DNA of 64,000 nt from Stenotrophomonas maltophilia (GTDB lineage: Bacteria; Pseudomonadota; Gammaproteobacteria; Xanthomonadales; Xanthomonadaceae), in assembly GCA_900113425.1 (NCBI GenBank), contig FOZF01000004.1, positions 62,001 through 126,000 on the forward strand, given 5' to 3'. Within the stretch, counting starts at the first letter, position 1. Each line of letters begins with the position of its first letter. The position numbers were made by a program, and so were the translations under genes. The notes under the pieces were generated by a model. The model searched no databases. It was not told the origin of the DNA and saw only the letters and a list, made by a program, of their open reading frames with translations. Of this stretch, positions 32,764 through 41,900 are shown one piece after another.

Positions 32764-35166
32764 TTACTGGCAGGCCTCGCAGGCTTCCGGGTTCTCCAGC
32801 GAGCAGGCGATGGCTTCGTCCGGGCTGAACACCTTGGCCGGGGCCGCGTTGCTGACCGTGGTCTTGGCGATCTTGGTGGCCGGACGCGAGCGCAGGTAGT
32901 AGGTGGTCTTGATGCCCTGCTTCCACGCGTACATGTACATGGAAGACATCGCGCCGATGTTCGGGCTTTCCATGAACAGGTTGAGCGAGGCCGACTGGTC
33001 GATGAAGGCGCCACGCTCGGCGGCCATGTCGATCAGCGAACGCATCGGCAGTTCCCACGCGGTGCGGTAGACCTCACGCAGGGTTTCCGGAATCTGCGTC
33101 AGGCCGGCGATGGAACCTTCGGCCAGTTTGATGGCATCGCGCATGTCGGCGGTCCACAGGCCCAGCTTCTTCAGCTCGTTCACCAGGTAGCGGTTGACCT
33201 GCAGGAAGTCACCGGACAGGGTTTCGCGCTTGAACAGGTTGGACACCTGCGGCTCGACGCACTCGTAGCAGCCGGCGATGGAGGCGATGGTCGCGGTCGG
33301 GGCAATGGCGATCATCAGCGAGTTGCGCAGGCCGTGCTCCTTGATGCGGGCACGCAGGGCATCCCAGCGCGCGGTGTCTTCCGGCACCACGTTCCAGGCG
33401 TCGAACTGCAGTTCGCCACTGGCGGCACGGGTGTCGTTGAACGACGGGTGCTTGCCGCGTTCCTGGGCCAGTTCGGTCGAGGTTTCCAGCGCGTGGAAGT
33501 AGATCGTCTCGGCGATCTTCTTCGACAGGGCACGGGCTTCGGCGCTGTCGAACGGCAGGCGCTTGCGGAAGAACACGTCCTGCAGGCCCATGCAGCCCAG
33601 GCCGACCGGGCGCCAACGCAGGTTGGCGCGGCGGGCGGTTTCGATCGGGTAGAAGTTCAGGTCGATGACACGGTCGAGCTGGCGCACGGCCAGGCGCACG
33701 GTCTCGGCCAGCTTCTCGAAGTCGAACTCGTTGTGCTCGTCGAAGTGGTTGCCCAGGTTGATCGAACCCAGGTTGCACACCGCGGTTTCATCGTTGGAGG
33801 TGACCTCCAGGATTTCCGTGCACAGGTTGGACAGGTGGATCACGTTGCCCGGACGCAGGGTCTGGTTGCTGGCGCGGTTGCACTTGTCCTTGAAGGTCAT
33901 CCAGCCGTTGCCGGTCTCGGCCAGCGTACGCATCATGCGGGCGTACAGCTTGCGGGCGGAGATGGTGCGGTTGGCCTTGCCCTGGGCTTCGGCCTGCAGG
34001 TAGGCCTGCTCGAAGGCTTCGCCGAACAGATCGGTGAACTCCGGCACGACACGCGGATCGAACAGCGACCATTCCTGGTCGGCCTCGACGCGCTTCATGA
34101 ACAGGTCCGGCACCCAGTTGGCCAGGTTCAGGTTGTGGGTACGGCGGGCTTCGTCACCGGTGTTGTCACGCAGCTCGAGGAAATCCTCGATGTCGGCGTG
34201 CCAGGTTTCCAGGTACACGCAGGCCGCGCCCTTGCGCTTGCCGCCCTGGTTCACCGCCGCCACGGACGAGTCCATGGTCTTCAGCCACGGCACGATGCCG
34301 TTGGAATGGCCGTTGGTGGACTTGATGAGCGAACCACGCGAACGCACGCGGGTGTAGCTGACGCCGATGCCGCCGGAGAACTTCGACAGCTGGGCGATGT
34401 CGCCGTACTTGGAGTAGATCGACTCCAGCGAGTCCTGCGGCGAATCCAGCAGGAAGCACGAGGACAGCTGCTCGTGGGTGGTGCCGGAGTTGAACAGGGT
34501 CGGGCTGGACGGCAGGTAGTCCAGGTTGCCCATGCGCTTGTACAGCGCCAGGGTCTCGGACACGTCCTCGCTCAGCGCGCTGGCGATGCGCAGGAAGAAC
34601 TGCTGCGGGGTCTCGATCACCTTGCGGGTGTGCGGATGACGCAGCAGGTAACGGTCGTACAGGGTACGCAGGCCGAAGTAATCGAAGTTCAGGTCCAGCG
34701 AGATGTCGATCGCATCGTTGAGCTTGCGCGCGTTGGTCTGCACGAAGTTCAGCAGGCGGTCGTTGATCAGGCCGACTTCATGGCCACGGCTGACCGACTG
34801 CGAGAAGGCATAGATTTCCTGGCCCGACACTTCCTTGGCGATGTAGTTGGCCAGCAGGCGCGCGGCCAGACGGCCGTACTCGGGTTCTTCACCGATCAGC
34901 AGGGCGGCGGTACGGATGGACAGCTCATCCAGCTCGCGGGTGGTGGCGCCGTTGTACAGGCCGGAAATGGTGCGGGTGGCCACGCGCATCGGATCGACGG
35001 CGTGCAGGCCTTCGGAGGAACGCTGCACCGCACGCACGATCTTGTTCAGGTCCACCAGTTCGGTCGTGCCATTGCGCTTGGTCACACTCATCGCGTTGGC
35101 CGTCGGCGGCGACGTCAACAGGAACTCGCTTTCCTTTTCGATGGTGGCGCTGGTTTCGGTGGTCAC
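32764..35166 (-). CDS. nrdA: Ribonucleoside-diphosphate reductase class Ia, alpha subunit
   Basis: A protein of 800 aa from a GTG start at 35166 (ATG at 35094 is an alternative). An N-terminal ATP-cone regulatory domain (about residues 25-115, KRNGTTELVDLNKIVRAVQR) precedes the ten-stranded barrel. Active-site residues are visible in SSCFLLDSPQDS (redox Cys), SNLCTEILE (Asn, radical Cys and Glu), AVCNLGSINL (second redox Cys), and the C-terminal CEACQ shuttle. It reduces NDPs to dNDPs and is regulated allosterically. A promoter and candidate NrdR boxes lie about 230-270 nt upstream. Confidence 0.95.
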   Translation of the reverse strand: MTTETSATIEKESEFLLTSPPTANAMSVTKRNGTTELVDLNKIVRAVQRSSEGLHAVDPMRVATRTISGLYNGATTRELDELSIRTAALLIGEEPEYGRLAARLLANYIAKEVSGQEIYAFSQSVSRGHEVGLINDRLLNFVQTNARKLNDAIDISLDLNFDYFGLRTLYDRYLLRHPHTRKVIETPQQFFLRIASALSEDVSETLALYKRMGNLDYLPSSPTLFNSGTTHEQLSSCFLLDSPQDSLESIYSKYGDIAQLSKFSGGIGVSYTRVRSRGSLIKSTNGHSNGIVPWLKTMDSSVAAVNQGGKRKGAACVYLETWHADIEDFLELRDNTGDEARRTHNLNLANWVPDLFMKRVEADQEWSLFDPRVVPEFTDLFGEAFEQAYLQAEAQGKANRTISARKLYARMMRTLAETGNGWMTFKDKCNRASNQTLRPGNVIHLSNLCTEILEVTSNDETAVCNLGSINLGNHFDEHNEFDFEKLAETVRLAVRQLDRVIDLNFYPIETARRANLRWRPVGLGCMGLQDVFFRKRLPFDSAEARALSKKIAETIYFHALETSTELAQERGKHPSFNDTRAASGELQFDAWNVVPEDTARWDALRARIKEHGLRNSLMIAIAPTATIASIAGCYECVEPQVSNLFKRETLSGDFLQVNRYLVNELKKLGLWTADMRDAIKLAEGSIAGLTQIPETLREVYRTAWELPMRSLIDMAAERGAFIDQSASLNLFMESPNIGAMSSMYMYAWKQGIKTTYYLRSRPATKIAKTTVSNAAPAKVFSPDEAIACSLENPEACEACQ

Positions 35167-35395
35167 GGCGTGTGTCCTCTTGGCGTGATGGGGTGGTTGC
35201 AGGTGCATCGGTGGCGCGGCCCAGGACATGACGGCCCAGGATGGCAGTTGGGCGTCGCAGGAGGTGAGACCTGCGCCTGCCGCTGCCGTGACGGTCGCCG
35301 ACGGGTATCGCTGTGGACGTGGGTGCCGCGTGGCTCCCGCCTCTGCGCCTTCCCCGTTGTCCTTGCGACTTGGGGTCGCTGCGACCGATGGCCAC

Positions 35396-35424
35396 AAGAT
35401 AGTGGGGGTGGTGGGGTCCGTCAA
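35396..35424 (-). promoter_or_regulatory. nrdA sigma-70 promoter with candidate NrdR boxes
   Basis: On the minus strand TTGACG (35419-35424) and TATCTT (35396-35401) are separated by 17 nt, a near-ideal sigma-70 promoter. Two similar motifs, CACTATCTTGTGG at the -10 and CACTACATTTGGC upstream of the -35, are 34 nt apart, as expected for paired NrdR boxes, though each deviates from the consensus. The rest of the 571-nt gap between nrdA and the next gene shows no other feature to me. Confidence 0.5.
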
Positions 35425-35737
35425 CGCCAAATGTAGTGAAATTCGGCAATCCCTTGCGCCGCAAGGATCGTGCCATCGGCGCCCGGATCGGACGCTTTGG
35501 ACCTGCCGGAACGGGCCGCGCAGTCAAGACCGGAACGCGTCATTCCGGCGGTACAACGGAGTGCGGAAACAGAACAATGACAGCTTCACATGACAGTAAC
35601 GGAATGACCAAGGGACAACCCTGTGGATAGAAGGTGGGCAGCCGGTGGGAATCCGGTGGACGGCGTGACTTCCGGCCGATGACGGACAGGCCGGAGAGGC
35701 GGACGCTGGGCTCTGGCGACTGGAAAAGGAATGTCCA

Positions 35738-36547
35738 ATGGACCTGCGACTGCCTGCCCTGGCAGTGCTGTCGGCGCTGTGCATCATGCCAGCGCAGGCG
35801 GCCGACGCGCCGAAGCTGCACGCGGACCAGTGTGGCATCCGCACGGACTACGACGTGCTGGTGGACAGCGGCGGCATCTGGCTGCGACACGGCCCGCAGG
35901 CGCCGCACGAGGTGGTGTTCCACGATGGCGTGCTGAGCCTGGATGACACGATCGTGCCGGTCAGCGAGGCCGATGCCGCCCGCCTGCGCCAGCTGGAGGC
36001 CGGCGCGCGCCGGTTGATGCCCGCCGCCACGGCATTGGCGCGCGATGTCAGCCAGCTGAGCTTCGACGCGCTCGATGGCGTCTACGAGAGCCTGACCGGC
36101 ACCGCCAACAGCCGCAAGGTCAGGCGCCTGCGGCGGCAGGCGGATGACTGGATCGAGGGGACGCTCGGAAAGGGCTACTGGGAACAGGCGACCTTCGGTC
36201 CCGGATTCGAGGCGAAGGTGCAGGACATGGCCGAGACGCTGTCCGGCTCGATCGCCCGCAGCGTGCTCTGGCAGGTCTTCACCGGCCGCAGCGACGCCAT
36301 GGAAGAACGTGCCGAGCGCCTGGATGCCGAGCTGGACCGGCGTCTGGAAGCCGGTGCCCAGCGTGTGGAGGCCAGCGCGATGGCGTTGTGCCCGCTGGTG
36401 CGTGCGCTGGCCGATACCCACGATGCGCTGGAAGTGCGTTACCAGGGCCAGCCGCTGCGGTTGCTTGAGCGCAGCGACGACGGCCTGCAGGTGTCGGCCG
36501 GGCCGGAGGAGCGGCCGCAGGGGAACGCACTGGCGCCCAGCCGGTAA
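35738..36547 (+). CDS. DUF2884 family (YggN-like) periplasmic protein
   Basis: A protein of 269 aa with a signal peptide (MDLRLPALAVLSALCIMPAQA, cleavage near residue 22). The mature N-terminus ADQCGIRTDYDVLVDSGGIWLR and the later CPLVRALADTHDALEVRYQGQPLRLLE carry the two conserved cysteines and short strand repeats seen in YggN-type proteins. The central part is helical with many alanines. The function of the family is unknown. It ends 43 nt before the convergent zapE. Confidence 0.8.
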   Translation: MDLRLPALAVLSALCIMPAQAADAPKLHADQCGIRTDYDVLVDSGGIWLRHGPQAPHEVVFHDGVLSLDDTIVPVSEADAARLRQLEAGARRLMPAATALARDVSQLSFDALDGVYESLTGTANSRKVRRLRRQADDWIEGTLGKGYWEQATFGPGFEAKVQDMAETLSGSIARSVLWQVFTGRSDAMEERAERLDAELDRRLEAGAQRVEASAMALCPLVRALADTHDALEVRYQGQPLRLLERSDDGLQVSAGPEERPQGNALAPSR

Positions 36548-36589
36548 CGTCGAGCTGCCGCTGCGGCGCCTGCGCCCGGCCCCGGGCCC

Positions 36590-37690
36590 TCACGCCCGGT
36601 GCGGGGTGCCCAGGTATTCGGCGCTCTGCATTTCGATCAGGCGCGAGGCGGTGCGCTCGAACGCGCCCTGCAGGCGGGTGCCGGTGTACAGCTCGACCGG
36701 CGACGTGCTGGCGGTGCAGACCAGGTTGACGTGGCGGTCATACAGTTCGTCGATCAGGTTGACGAAGCGGCGCGCGGCATCCTCGTTCAGGCGATCGAAG
36801 GCGGGAATGCCGCCCAGCAGCACCGTATTGAACTCGTGCGCGATCTCGATGTAGTCCGATGGGCCACGCGGACCTTCGCACAGGGCGGCGAAGTCGAACC
36901 AGGCGATGCTCTTGCCACGGCCGCGGACGGGAATCTTGCGGCCTTCGATCTCGATGTTGCCGGCCTTGGCGGGTTGGCCGCCACTCAGTTCGTTCCAGCG
37001 CATGGCCAGCCAGTCGTCGCTGTCGGCGGCCAGCGGCGCGCGGTACACCGGCGAACGGGTCAGCGCGCGCATCCGGTAATCCTCCGTGCCTTCGGCGTAC
37101 AGTTCGACGCAGAAACGCTGCAGCAGGCTGATGGCGGGCAGGAAGCTCTCGCGCTGCAGGCCATTGAGATACAGATTCTCCACCGCGGTATTGGAGGTGG
37201 TGACCAGGGTCACGCCCTCGGCGAACAGGCGTTCGAGCAGGCGCGCCAGCAGCATGGCGTCGCCGATGTCGGTGACGAAGAATTCGTCCAGCACCAGCAC
37301 GCGCAGGTTGCTGCGCCATTCCTGGGCGATCTTCGCCAATGGGTCGCTCTGGCCCTGGTGCTCGCGCAGGCGCTCGTGGACGCTGCGCATGAAACGATGG
37401 AAGTGGGTGCGGTACTTCTGCTTGATCGGCAGCCCGTCGTAGAACAGATCCACCAGGAAGGTCTTGCCGCGGCCGACACCTCCCCAGAAATACAGCCCCT
37501 TGACCGGCTCGGGCTTCTTCCAGAACGAGGACAACCGGTCCAGCCAGCCCTCCTCGGCGTTGTCCAGCAGGCCCACGTGGATGCGGTCCAGCTCGGCCAG
37601 CGCCGCGTGCTGGGCGGGGTCGTCCTGCCAGTCACCCCGGGCAACCCCGGCCGCATACCGCTGCGACGGGGTCAACTCGACTGCACTCAT
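36590..37690 (-). CDS. zapE: Cell division protein ZapE (AFG1-like ATPase)
   Basis: A protein of 366 aa. The P-loop reads GGVGRGKTFLVDLFYD, Walker B is VLVLDEFFVTDI, and the conserved LPIKQKYRTHFHRFMRSVHERLRE segment follows the P-loop. ZapE interacts with FtsZ during late division, especially under low-oxygen or heat stress in E. coli. The product overlaps the alpha/beta hydrolase gene by four bases (ATGA), so the two form a coupled pair. Confidence 0.92.
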   Translation of the reverse strand: MSAVELTPSQRYAAGVARGDWQDDPAQHAALAELDRIHVGLLDNAEEGWLDRLSSFWKKPEPVKGLYFWGGVGRGKTFLVDLFYDGLPIKQKYRTHFHRFMRSVHERLREHQGQSDPLAKIAQEWRSNLRVLVLDEFFVTDIGDAMLLARLLERLFAEGVTLVTTSNTAVENLYLNGLQRESFLPAISLLQRFCVELYAEGTEDYRMRALTRSPVYRAPLAADSDDWLAMRWNELSGGQPAKAGNIEIEGRKIPVRGRGKSIAWFDFAALCEGPRGPSDYIEIAHEFNTVLLGGIPAFDRLNEDAARRFVNLIDELYDRHVNLVCTASTSPVELYTGTRLQGAFERTASRLIEMQSAEYLGTPHRA

Positions 37691-38358
37691 GCTGCTGCGC
37701 CCAGCCAGTGCTTGACGCCGTGGGTCAACGCACCACGCAGGTCGATCAGCTTGCGATGGAAGAAGTGGCTGGTGTCGGGCATCCGCACCAGCTCATGTGG
37801 AGCCTGCAACGAGTCCAGCCACTGATAGACCGCCTGCGGGTCGACGATCTCGTCCTGCTCGCCCTGGATCACCAGCCAGCGGGCCGGTGGCTGCACGCCG
37901 TCGAAATCCCAGCGGCCGGCCGGCGGCGCGATCGAGATCAGCGCCTCCGGCTGCAGCGTGGCGGCTGCCTTCAGCGAAACGAACGCACCAAAGCTGAAGC
38001 CGGCCAGCCACAGACGGTCGTCGGGGCGCTGGCTGCGCACCCAAGCGGTCACGGCCTTCAGGTCATCCTGCTCGCCCACGCCACCATCGAAGGTGCCCGC
38101 CGAACCACCGACGCTGCGGAAGTTGAAGCGCACCGTGGCGATGCCCAGCTCGCGCAGGGTGCTGGCGGTCATGGTGACCACCTTGTTGTGCAGGGTGCCG
38201 CCCTCGGTGGACAGCGGGTGGCAGACGATGGCCACGATCGGCTGCACCGGCGCATCGGCCTTGGGCAGATCGACGACCACCTCCAGCGGGCCGGCCGGGC
38301 CGTCCAGTTCGAGGCAGGCGGTTTCGCCGGGGGCGACGGGGAACGAAGGATTGCGCAT
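37687..38358 (-). CDS. Alpha/beta hydrolase
   Basis: A protein of 223 aa of the COG2945-like group. Visible features are the HPLSTEGGTLHNKVV oxyanion region, the nucleophile elbow LAGFSFGAFVSL with the catalytic serine, an acidic residue in GEQDEIVDP, and the catalytic histidine in PDTSHFFHRKL. There is no signal peptide, so it acts in the cytosol; the substrate is unknown. The start ATG is at 38358, a longer frame being shadow of the divergent gene. It is upstream of, and overlaps, zapE. Confidence 0.85.
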   Translation of the reverse strand: MRNPSFPVAPGETACLELDGPAGPLEVVVDLPKADAPVQPIVAIVCHPLSTEGGTLHNKVVTMTASTLRELGIATVRFNFRSVGGSAGTFDGGVGEQDDLKAVTAWVRSQRPDDRLWLAGFSFGAFVSLKAAATLQPEALISIAPPAGRWDFDGVQPPARWLVIQGEQDEIVDPQAVYQWLDSLQAPHELVRMPDTSHFFHRKLIDLRGALTHGVKHWLGAAA

Positions 38359-38400
38359 GGCAACATGATACCGTCCCCCGCCCCTGCCCTGTGCCTGCCC

Positions 38401-39258
38401 ATGCTCCATCTGTCCCTGGCCGTCATCTGCAGCGTGCTGGTTTCGGTCCTGTTGAAGGTGGCCGGACGCCGCCAGCTGGATGTCGCGCAGATGGTCACCT
38501 GGAACTACCTGGTGGCCGCGACCCTGACCGCCGTGGTGCTGCAGCCGCCGCTGGATGCACTGCGCACGCCGCACGCGCCGTGGGGTGCACTGCTGGCGCT
38601 GGCGGTGGTGCTGCCCTCGATCTTCCTGGTGCTGGGCCGCGCGGTCGCGGTGGCCGGCATCGTCCGCAGCGACGTGGCGCAACGCCTGTCGCTGCTGCTT
38701 TCGCTGGCGGCCGCCTTCCTGTTTTTCGGCCAGACCGCGACGCCGTGGAAACTGGCCGGGCTGGGCCTGGGCCTGCTGGCGATGGTGGCCATCAGCCTGC
38801 GTCCGCGCGGGCCGGCGCCGGCGGCCTCGGCCGGTGGCTGGGGGTGGCTGCTGGGCGTGTGGGGTGGCTTCGCGGTGGTGGACGTGCTGCTCAAGCAGGT
38901 AGCGCTGTCCGGTACGCCGTCGATGGCCGCGGTGCTGGCCAGTTTCAGCCTGGCCTTCGTGCTGATGCTGGCGGTGCAGCTGTGGCGGCATGCGCGCGGC
39001 CGCAGCCGGCTGGCCTGGCGCAACCTGGGGGCCGGCGCACTGCTGGGGCTGCTCAACGGCGGCAACATCCTGTTCTATGTGCACGCGCACCAGGCGATGC
39101 CGGACAGCCCGGCCACGGTGTTCGCCGGCATGAACATCGGTGTGGTGGTACTGGGTGCGCTGGTGGGCGTGTTTGCCTTTGGCGAACCGACCACGAAGTG
39201 GAACCGGGCCGGCCTGGCGCTGGCGGTGCTGGCGATCGGGTTGATCGCCTGGGGGTGA
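38401..39258 (+). CDS. EamA/DMT-family transporter
   Basis: A protein of 285 aa with nine to ten predicted membrane segments spread along the length and the internal duplication of the drug/metabolite transporter superfamily (two EamA halves, about 1-130 and 145-285). The second half contains ALLGLLNGGNILFYVHAHQAMPDSPATVFAGMN, which includes the usual proline-containing TM. The substrate is not predictable. It is divergent from the hydrolase gene by 42 nt. Confidence 0.83.
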   Translation: MLHLSLAVICSVLVSVLLKVAGRRQLDVAQMVTWNYLVAATLTAVVLQPPLDALRTPHAPWGALLALAVVLPSIFLVLGRAVAVAGIVRSDVAQRLSLLLSLAAAFLFFGQTATPWKLAGLGLGLLAMVAISLRPRGPAPAASAGGWGWLLGVWGGFAVVDVLLKQVALSGTPSMAAVLASFSLAFVLMLAVQLWRHARGRSRLAWRNLGAGALLGLLNGGNILFYVHAHQAMPDSPATVFAGMNIGVVVLGALVGVFAFGEPTTKWNRAGLALAVLAIGLIAWG

Positions 39259-39315
39259 GTGCGGGTTGCGCCGGGCATGCCCGGCAGATCGTTTCCGCAA
39301 CCGCGCAGAGGTGTC

Positions 39316-39339
39316 ACTTTCTTTGCGCGCAAAGAAAGT
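39316..39339. repeat. 24-bp perfect palindrome in a likely multicopy intergenic element
   Basis: The palindrome has arms CTTTCTTTGCG and CGCAAAGAAAG with A and T at its outer ends. The surrounding 39259-39572 carries no gene that I can support and has a mosaic look (a partial SMAG-like CGGGCATGCCCG at about 39276). Similar AAAGAAAGTAACCAAAGA stretches recur between genes of Xanthomonadaceae in my memory. Confidence 0.6.
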
Positions 39340-39572
39340 AACCAAAGAGACGTTCCGCCGACCGCGAGCCGGTGCCGTGCACCGTTACCCTGCGCTTCTC
39401 GGCGAATCAGGGGGCGGCGCCGAACTCGCTGCGCTCAGACATCGGCGCCTCTCCGCCCCTGATTCCCCTGCGATGCTCGGCTCGCTTGAAGGCGGACAGG
39501 AAATCAAAAGCAACAGCGGGGTCCGTGCGGCCCCATGCCCCGCCCCATCCGAGCGGATGCCTCACGGCTGGG

Positions 39573-41018
39573 TCATTTGTCGAAGCCCAGCAGCAGCGGG
39601 TCGTGGTCGGAGCTGCGCCATGGGCCGGGCACATTGCGCCCCTGGTAACCGCTGGCGTCCTGCTCGTCGGCATTGCTGTGCCATTCGGCGGCGCCCGCCA
39701 GGCGGCGGGCCATGGACGGACTCAGCAGGGCGTGGTCGAGGCGGCCGCTGTAGCCGTTGTAGACGTAGCTGTAGGGATGTTCGATCTTGGCCACCTTGAA
39801 GGCGTCCTGCCAGCCCAGCGTGTGCAGCGTGCGGATCGGATCCTCCATCGCATAGGCGTTGAAATCGCCCAGCATCACCACATCCTTCACCTTCAGGCGT
39901 GCGGCTTCGGCCTGCACCCACTGGTTGAGCTGGCGGGCCGATTCGACGCGGGTCGCATTCCAGCAGCCCTGGCCATCGTTGCGGTCGGCGTCGGCACCGC
40001 TGGCGTCGCGGCAGCCCTTGGACTTGAAGTGGTTGGCGACCACCATGAACGGCGCGCCCTTGCCCTGGAATGCCTGTGCCAGCGGTGCACGGCTGTGCTC
40101 GGCAAACGGGCCGTCAAGCTTGGTCAACGGCGGGCCCAAAGTCTTGAACGCACCGCGCTTGTAGATGATGCCGACGCGGATGGGATTGGTGCCGGGGCCT
40201 TCGCCCGGATCGACCGCCACCCATGCGTCGTCCGGTCCAGCGTGCGGCCGGTCATTGAGCGCGGCCAGCAGCTCGGCAATGGCCGACTGCGGTCCGTAGC
40301 CATCGTTCTCCAGCTCCATCAGGGCGGCGATGTGGGTGTCGAGCGCATTGATGGTGGCGACCAGCTTGGCCACCTGGGCCTTGTGCTCCTCCAGCGTGCG
40401 GGCACCGCGCAGCGTCGGGAAGCCGCCGCCCTGGCCGTCGCCATTGAAGTAGTTTTCCAGGTTGAACGCCGCGATACGCAGGCTGCCAGGCACGTCCGGC
40501 ACCGCCGGCCGCTGCAGTGCGGGCAGGCTCAGCGTGCCTTCGACCTGCAGCTGCGGGCGTCCCTGCGCGTCCACGCGGACGATGCCTTCCACATTGCGCA
40601 GCAGCATGCCGGTGCGCAGCACGGGGTTGCCCGGCAGGTAGGCCACGCTGCCCGGATCACGCACGTCGCTGCCATCGTCCAGGACCAGGCGGCGTCGCAG
40701 GTTGTCGGCCATCACCTGTTCGATGCCGGCGGTGCCCGGCGCGGCCACTTCGGTCGGCTGCCACAGGCGACCGCCGAAGGCGACCGTCAGCTGGCCGAAG
40801 CGTTCCAGAGCGTCGGTGCCGGCCAGGGTCAGCGGCGCAGCGATGCGTACCCGCTGGCCGTCCAGCGCGCGCCAGTCGGCCGGCGCGGTGGCCAGTACAA
40901 CGGTGGCGCTGCGCGGGCTGGACGTCGCCGGGGCCGGCATGGCCTGCGGCTGGGCCTGGGCAAAGGCAGGTGCCGGCAGCAGCAGGGACAGGGCGAGGAC
41001 AAGGGAACGGCGGCGCAT
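39573..41018 (-). CDS. Secreted endonuclease/exonuclease/phosphatase-fold protein
   Basis: A protein of 481 aa with a signal peptide (MRRRSLVLALSLLLPAPAFA). An N-terminal OB-like region (about 25-175) precedes the EEP domain, whose hallmarks are RIAAFNLENYF, ALMELENDGYG with the metal glutamate, VVANHFKSKG, VMLGDFNAYAMEDP with Asp and Asn, and a terminal SSDHDPLLLGF with the catalytic Asp-His. This resembles extracellular nucleases of the ExeM/XdsA type. It is predicted to degrade extracellular nucleic acid or phosphoesters outside the cytosol. The ATG at 41018 gives the signal peptide. Confidence 0.88.
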   Translation of the reverse strand: MRRRSLVLALSLLLPAPAFAQAQPQAMPAPATSSPRSATVVLATAPADWRALDGQRVRIAAPLTLAGTDALERFGQLTVAFGGRLWQPTEVAAPGTAGIEQVMADNLRRRLVLDDGSDVRDPGSVAYLPGNPVLRTGMLLRNVEGIVRVDAQGRPQLQVEGTLSLPALQRPAVPDVPGSLRIAAFNLENYFNGDGQGGGFPTLRGARTLEEHKAQVAKLVATINALDTHIAALMELENDGYGPQSAIAELLAALNDRPHAGPDDAWVAVDPGEGPGTNPIRVGIIYKRGAFKTLGPPLTKLDGPFAEHSRAPLAQAFQGKGAPFMVVANHFKSKGCRDASGADADRNDGQGCWNATRVESARQLNQWVQAEAARLKVKDVVMLGDFNAYAMEDPIRTLHTLGWQDAFKVAKIEHPYSYVYNGYSGRLDHALLSPSMARRLAGAAEWHSNADEQDASGYQGRNVPGPWRSSDHDPLLLGFDK

Positions 41019-41217
41019 CGACGGGCGACTCCACGGAATGGGGGCACAGACTAACCCCGAAATACGAACGCCCGACTGCGGCCCGGCAATCGGCCCAGGT
41101 GGGCAAAGCCCCGGGGGCCGTCGACGACGGGATCGCGGCGCCGGGCCCATGCCCGGCAGCCGCCCACGCAGGTGGAGCAGAGGCTGCCGAGGGCAGGCCC
41201 GGTTCTGCGGAAAGGTC

Positions 41218-41736
41218 CTACTTCAGGTTGCCCAGCATCCAGTCCACGGTGGCGTGGATCTGTTCCTCGGTCAGCGCCGGGTTGCCGCCCTTGGGTGGCA
41301 TGATGCCGCCGTCCGGGCCGGTGTAGCCCTCGATGGCGTGCTTGTAGAGCGTGTCCTTGCCCTGCGTGATGCGCTGGTCCCAGTGCGCGCGGTCCAGGGT
41401 CGGCGCCTGGCCCACGCCGGTGGTGTGGCAGGCGGTGCACAGGTTGTCGAAGATGACCTTGCCATCCGTGGTGCCGCCGTAGGCCACCTGCGAGGCGGCC
41501 TTGGCCAGCGCGGCCGCCTTGGCGGCCGCCTGCGCGGCCGCACCGGTACTGCCGGCGTACACCGCTCCGGTCGGCGCAATGCGCTGTTCGGTGCGTTTGG
41601 CCGCAGTGGGCGACACCTCGGGCGGAATCCGGGTGTGCAGGAAGGCGGCAAGGAAGATCAGACCCAGAGTGATGGCCATCAACAGCGCGATCACCATGGA
41701 GAAGCGTTTCAGGAACTCCAGATCGTAATTCCGCAC
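41218..41736 (-). CDS. Membrane-anchored c-type cytochrome, c5 family
   Basis: A protein of 172 aa. A single N-terminal membrane segment (about residues 14-34, SMVIALLMAITLGLIFLAAF) is followed by an alanine-rich linker and a monohaem domain with CTACH and the axial methionine in GGIMPPKGGNPALTEEQI. It probably donates electrons at the periplasmic face, for example to a terminal oxidase, which is inference. It stands alone. The 199 nt between it and the nuclease gene hold a degenerate SMAG-like hairpin at about 41130. Confidence 0.88.
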   Translation of the reverse strand: MRNYDLEFLKRFSMVIALLMAITLGLIFLAAFLHTRIPPEVSPTAAKRTEQRIAPTGAVYAGSTGAAAQAAAKAAALAKAASQVAYGGTTDGKVIFDNLCTACHTTGVGQAPTLDRAHWDQRITQGKDTLYKHAIEGYTGPDGGIMPPKGGNPALTEEQIHATVDWMLGNLK

Positions 41737-41877
41737 TCTTCGTTACCCCTGGCTGGTAGTCGTTGGACCACGGCTGAGCGACTGCGTGATGGGCCGAGTA
41801 TAGAACGCGCCCTGCGCGCGACAACAGGCTTCGCTGCTGGTGCGGCGCAACATTGCGGGATCGGCCACGTGCGCGCT

Positions 41878-41900
41878 CGCCGGGCATGGCCCGGCGCTAC
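41878..41900 (-). repeat. SMAG-type REP palindrome forming the TetR-gene stop codon
   Basis: GTAGCGCCGGGC-headed palindrome on the minus strand. The TAG within its head (41897-41899) is the stop codon of the TetR regulator gene. Confidence 0.85.

Noticed and set aside
31570..35436. A 1288-codon plus-strand open frame opposite nrdB and nrdA
   Set aside because: It is antisense to two clearly conserved reductase genes; the codon pattern reflects their GC-rich third positions.
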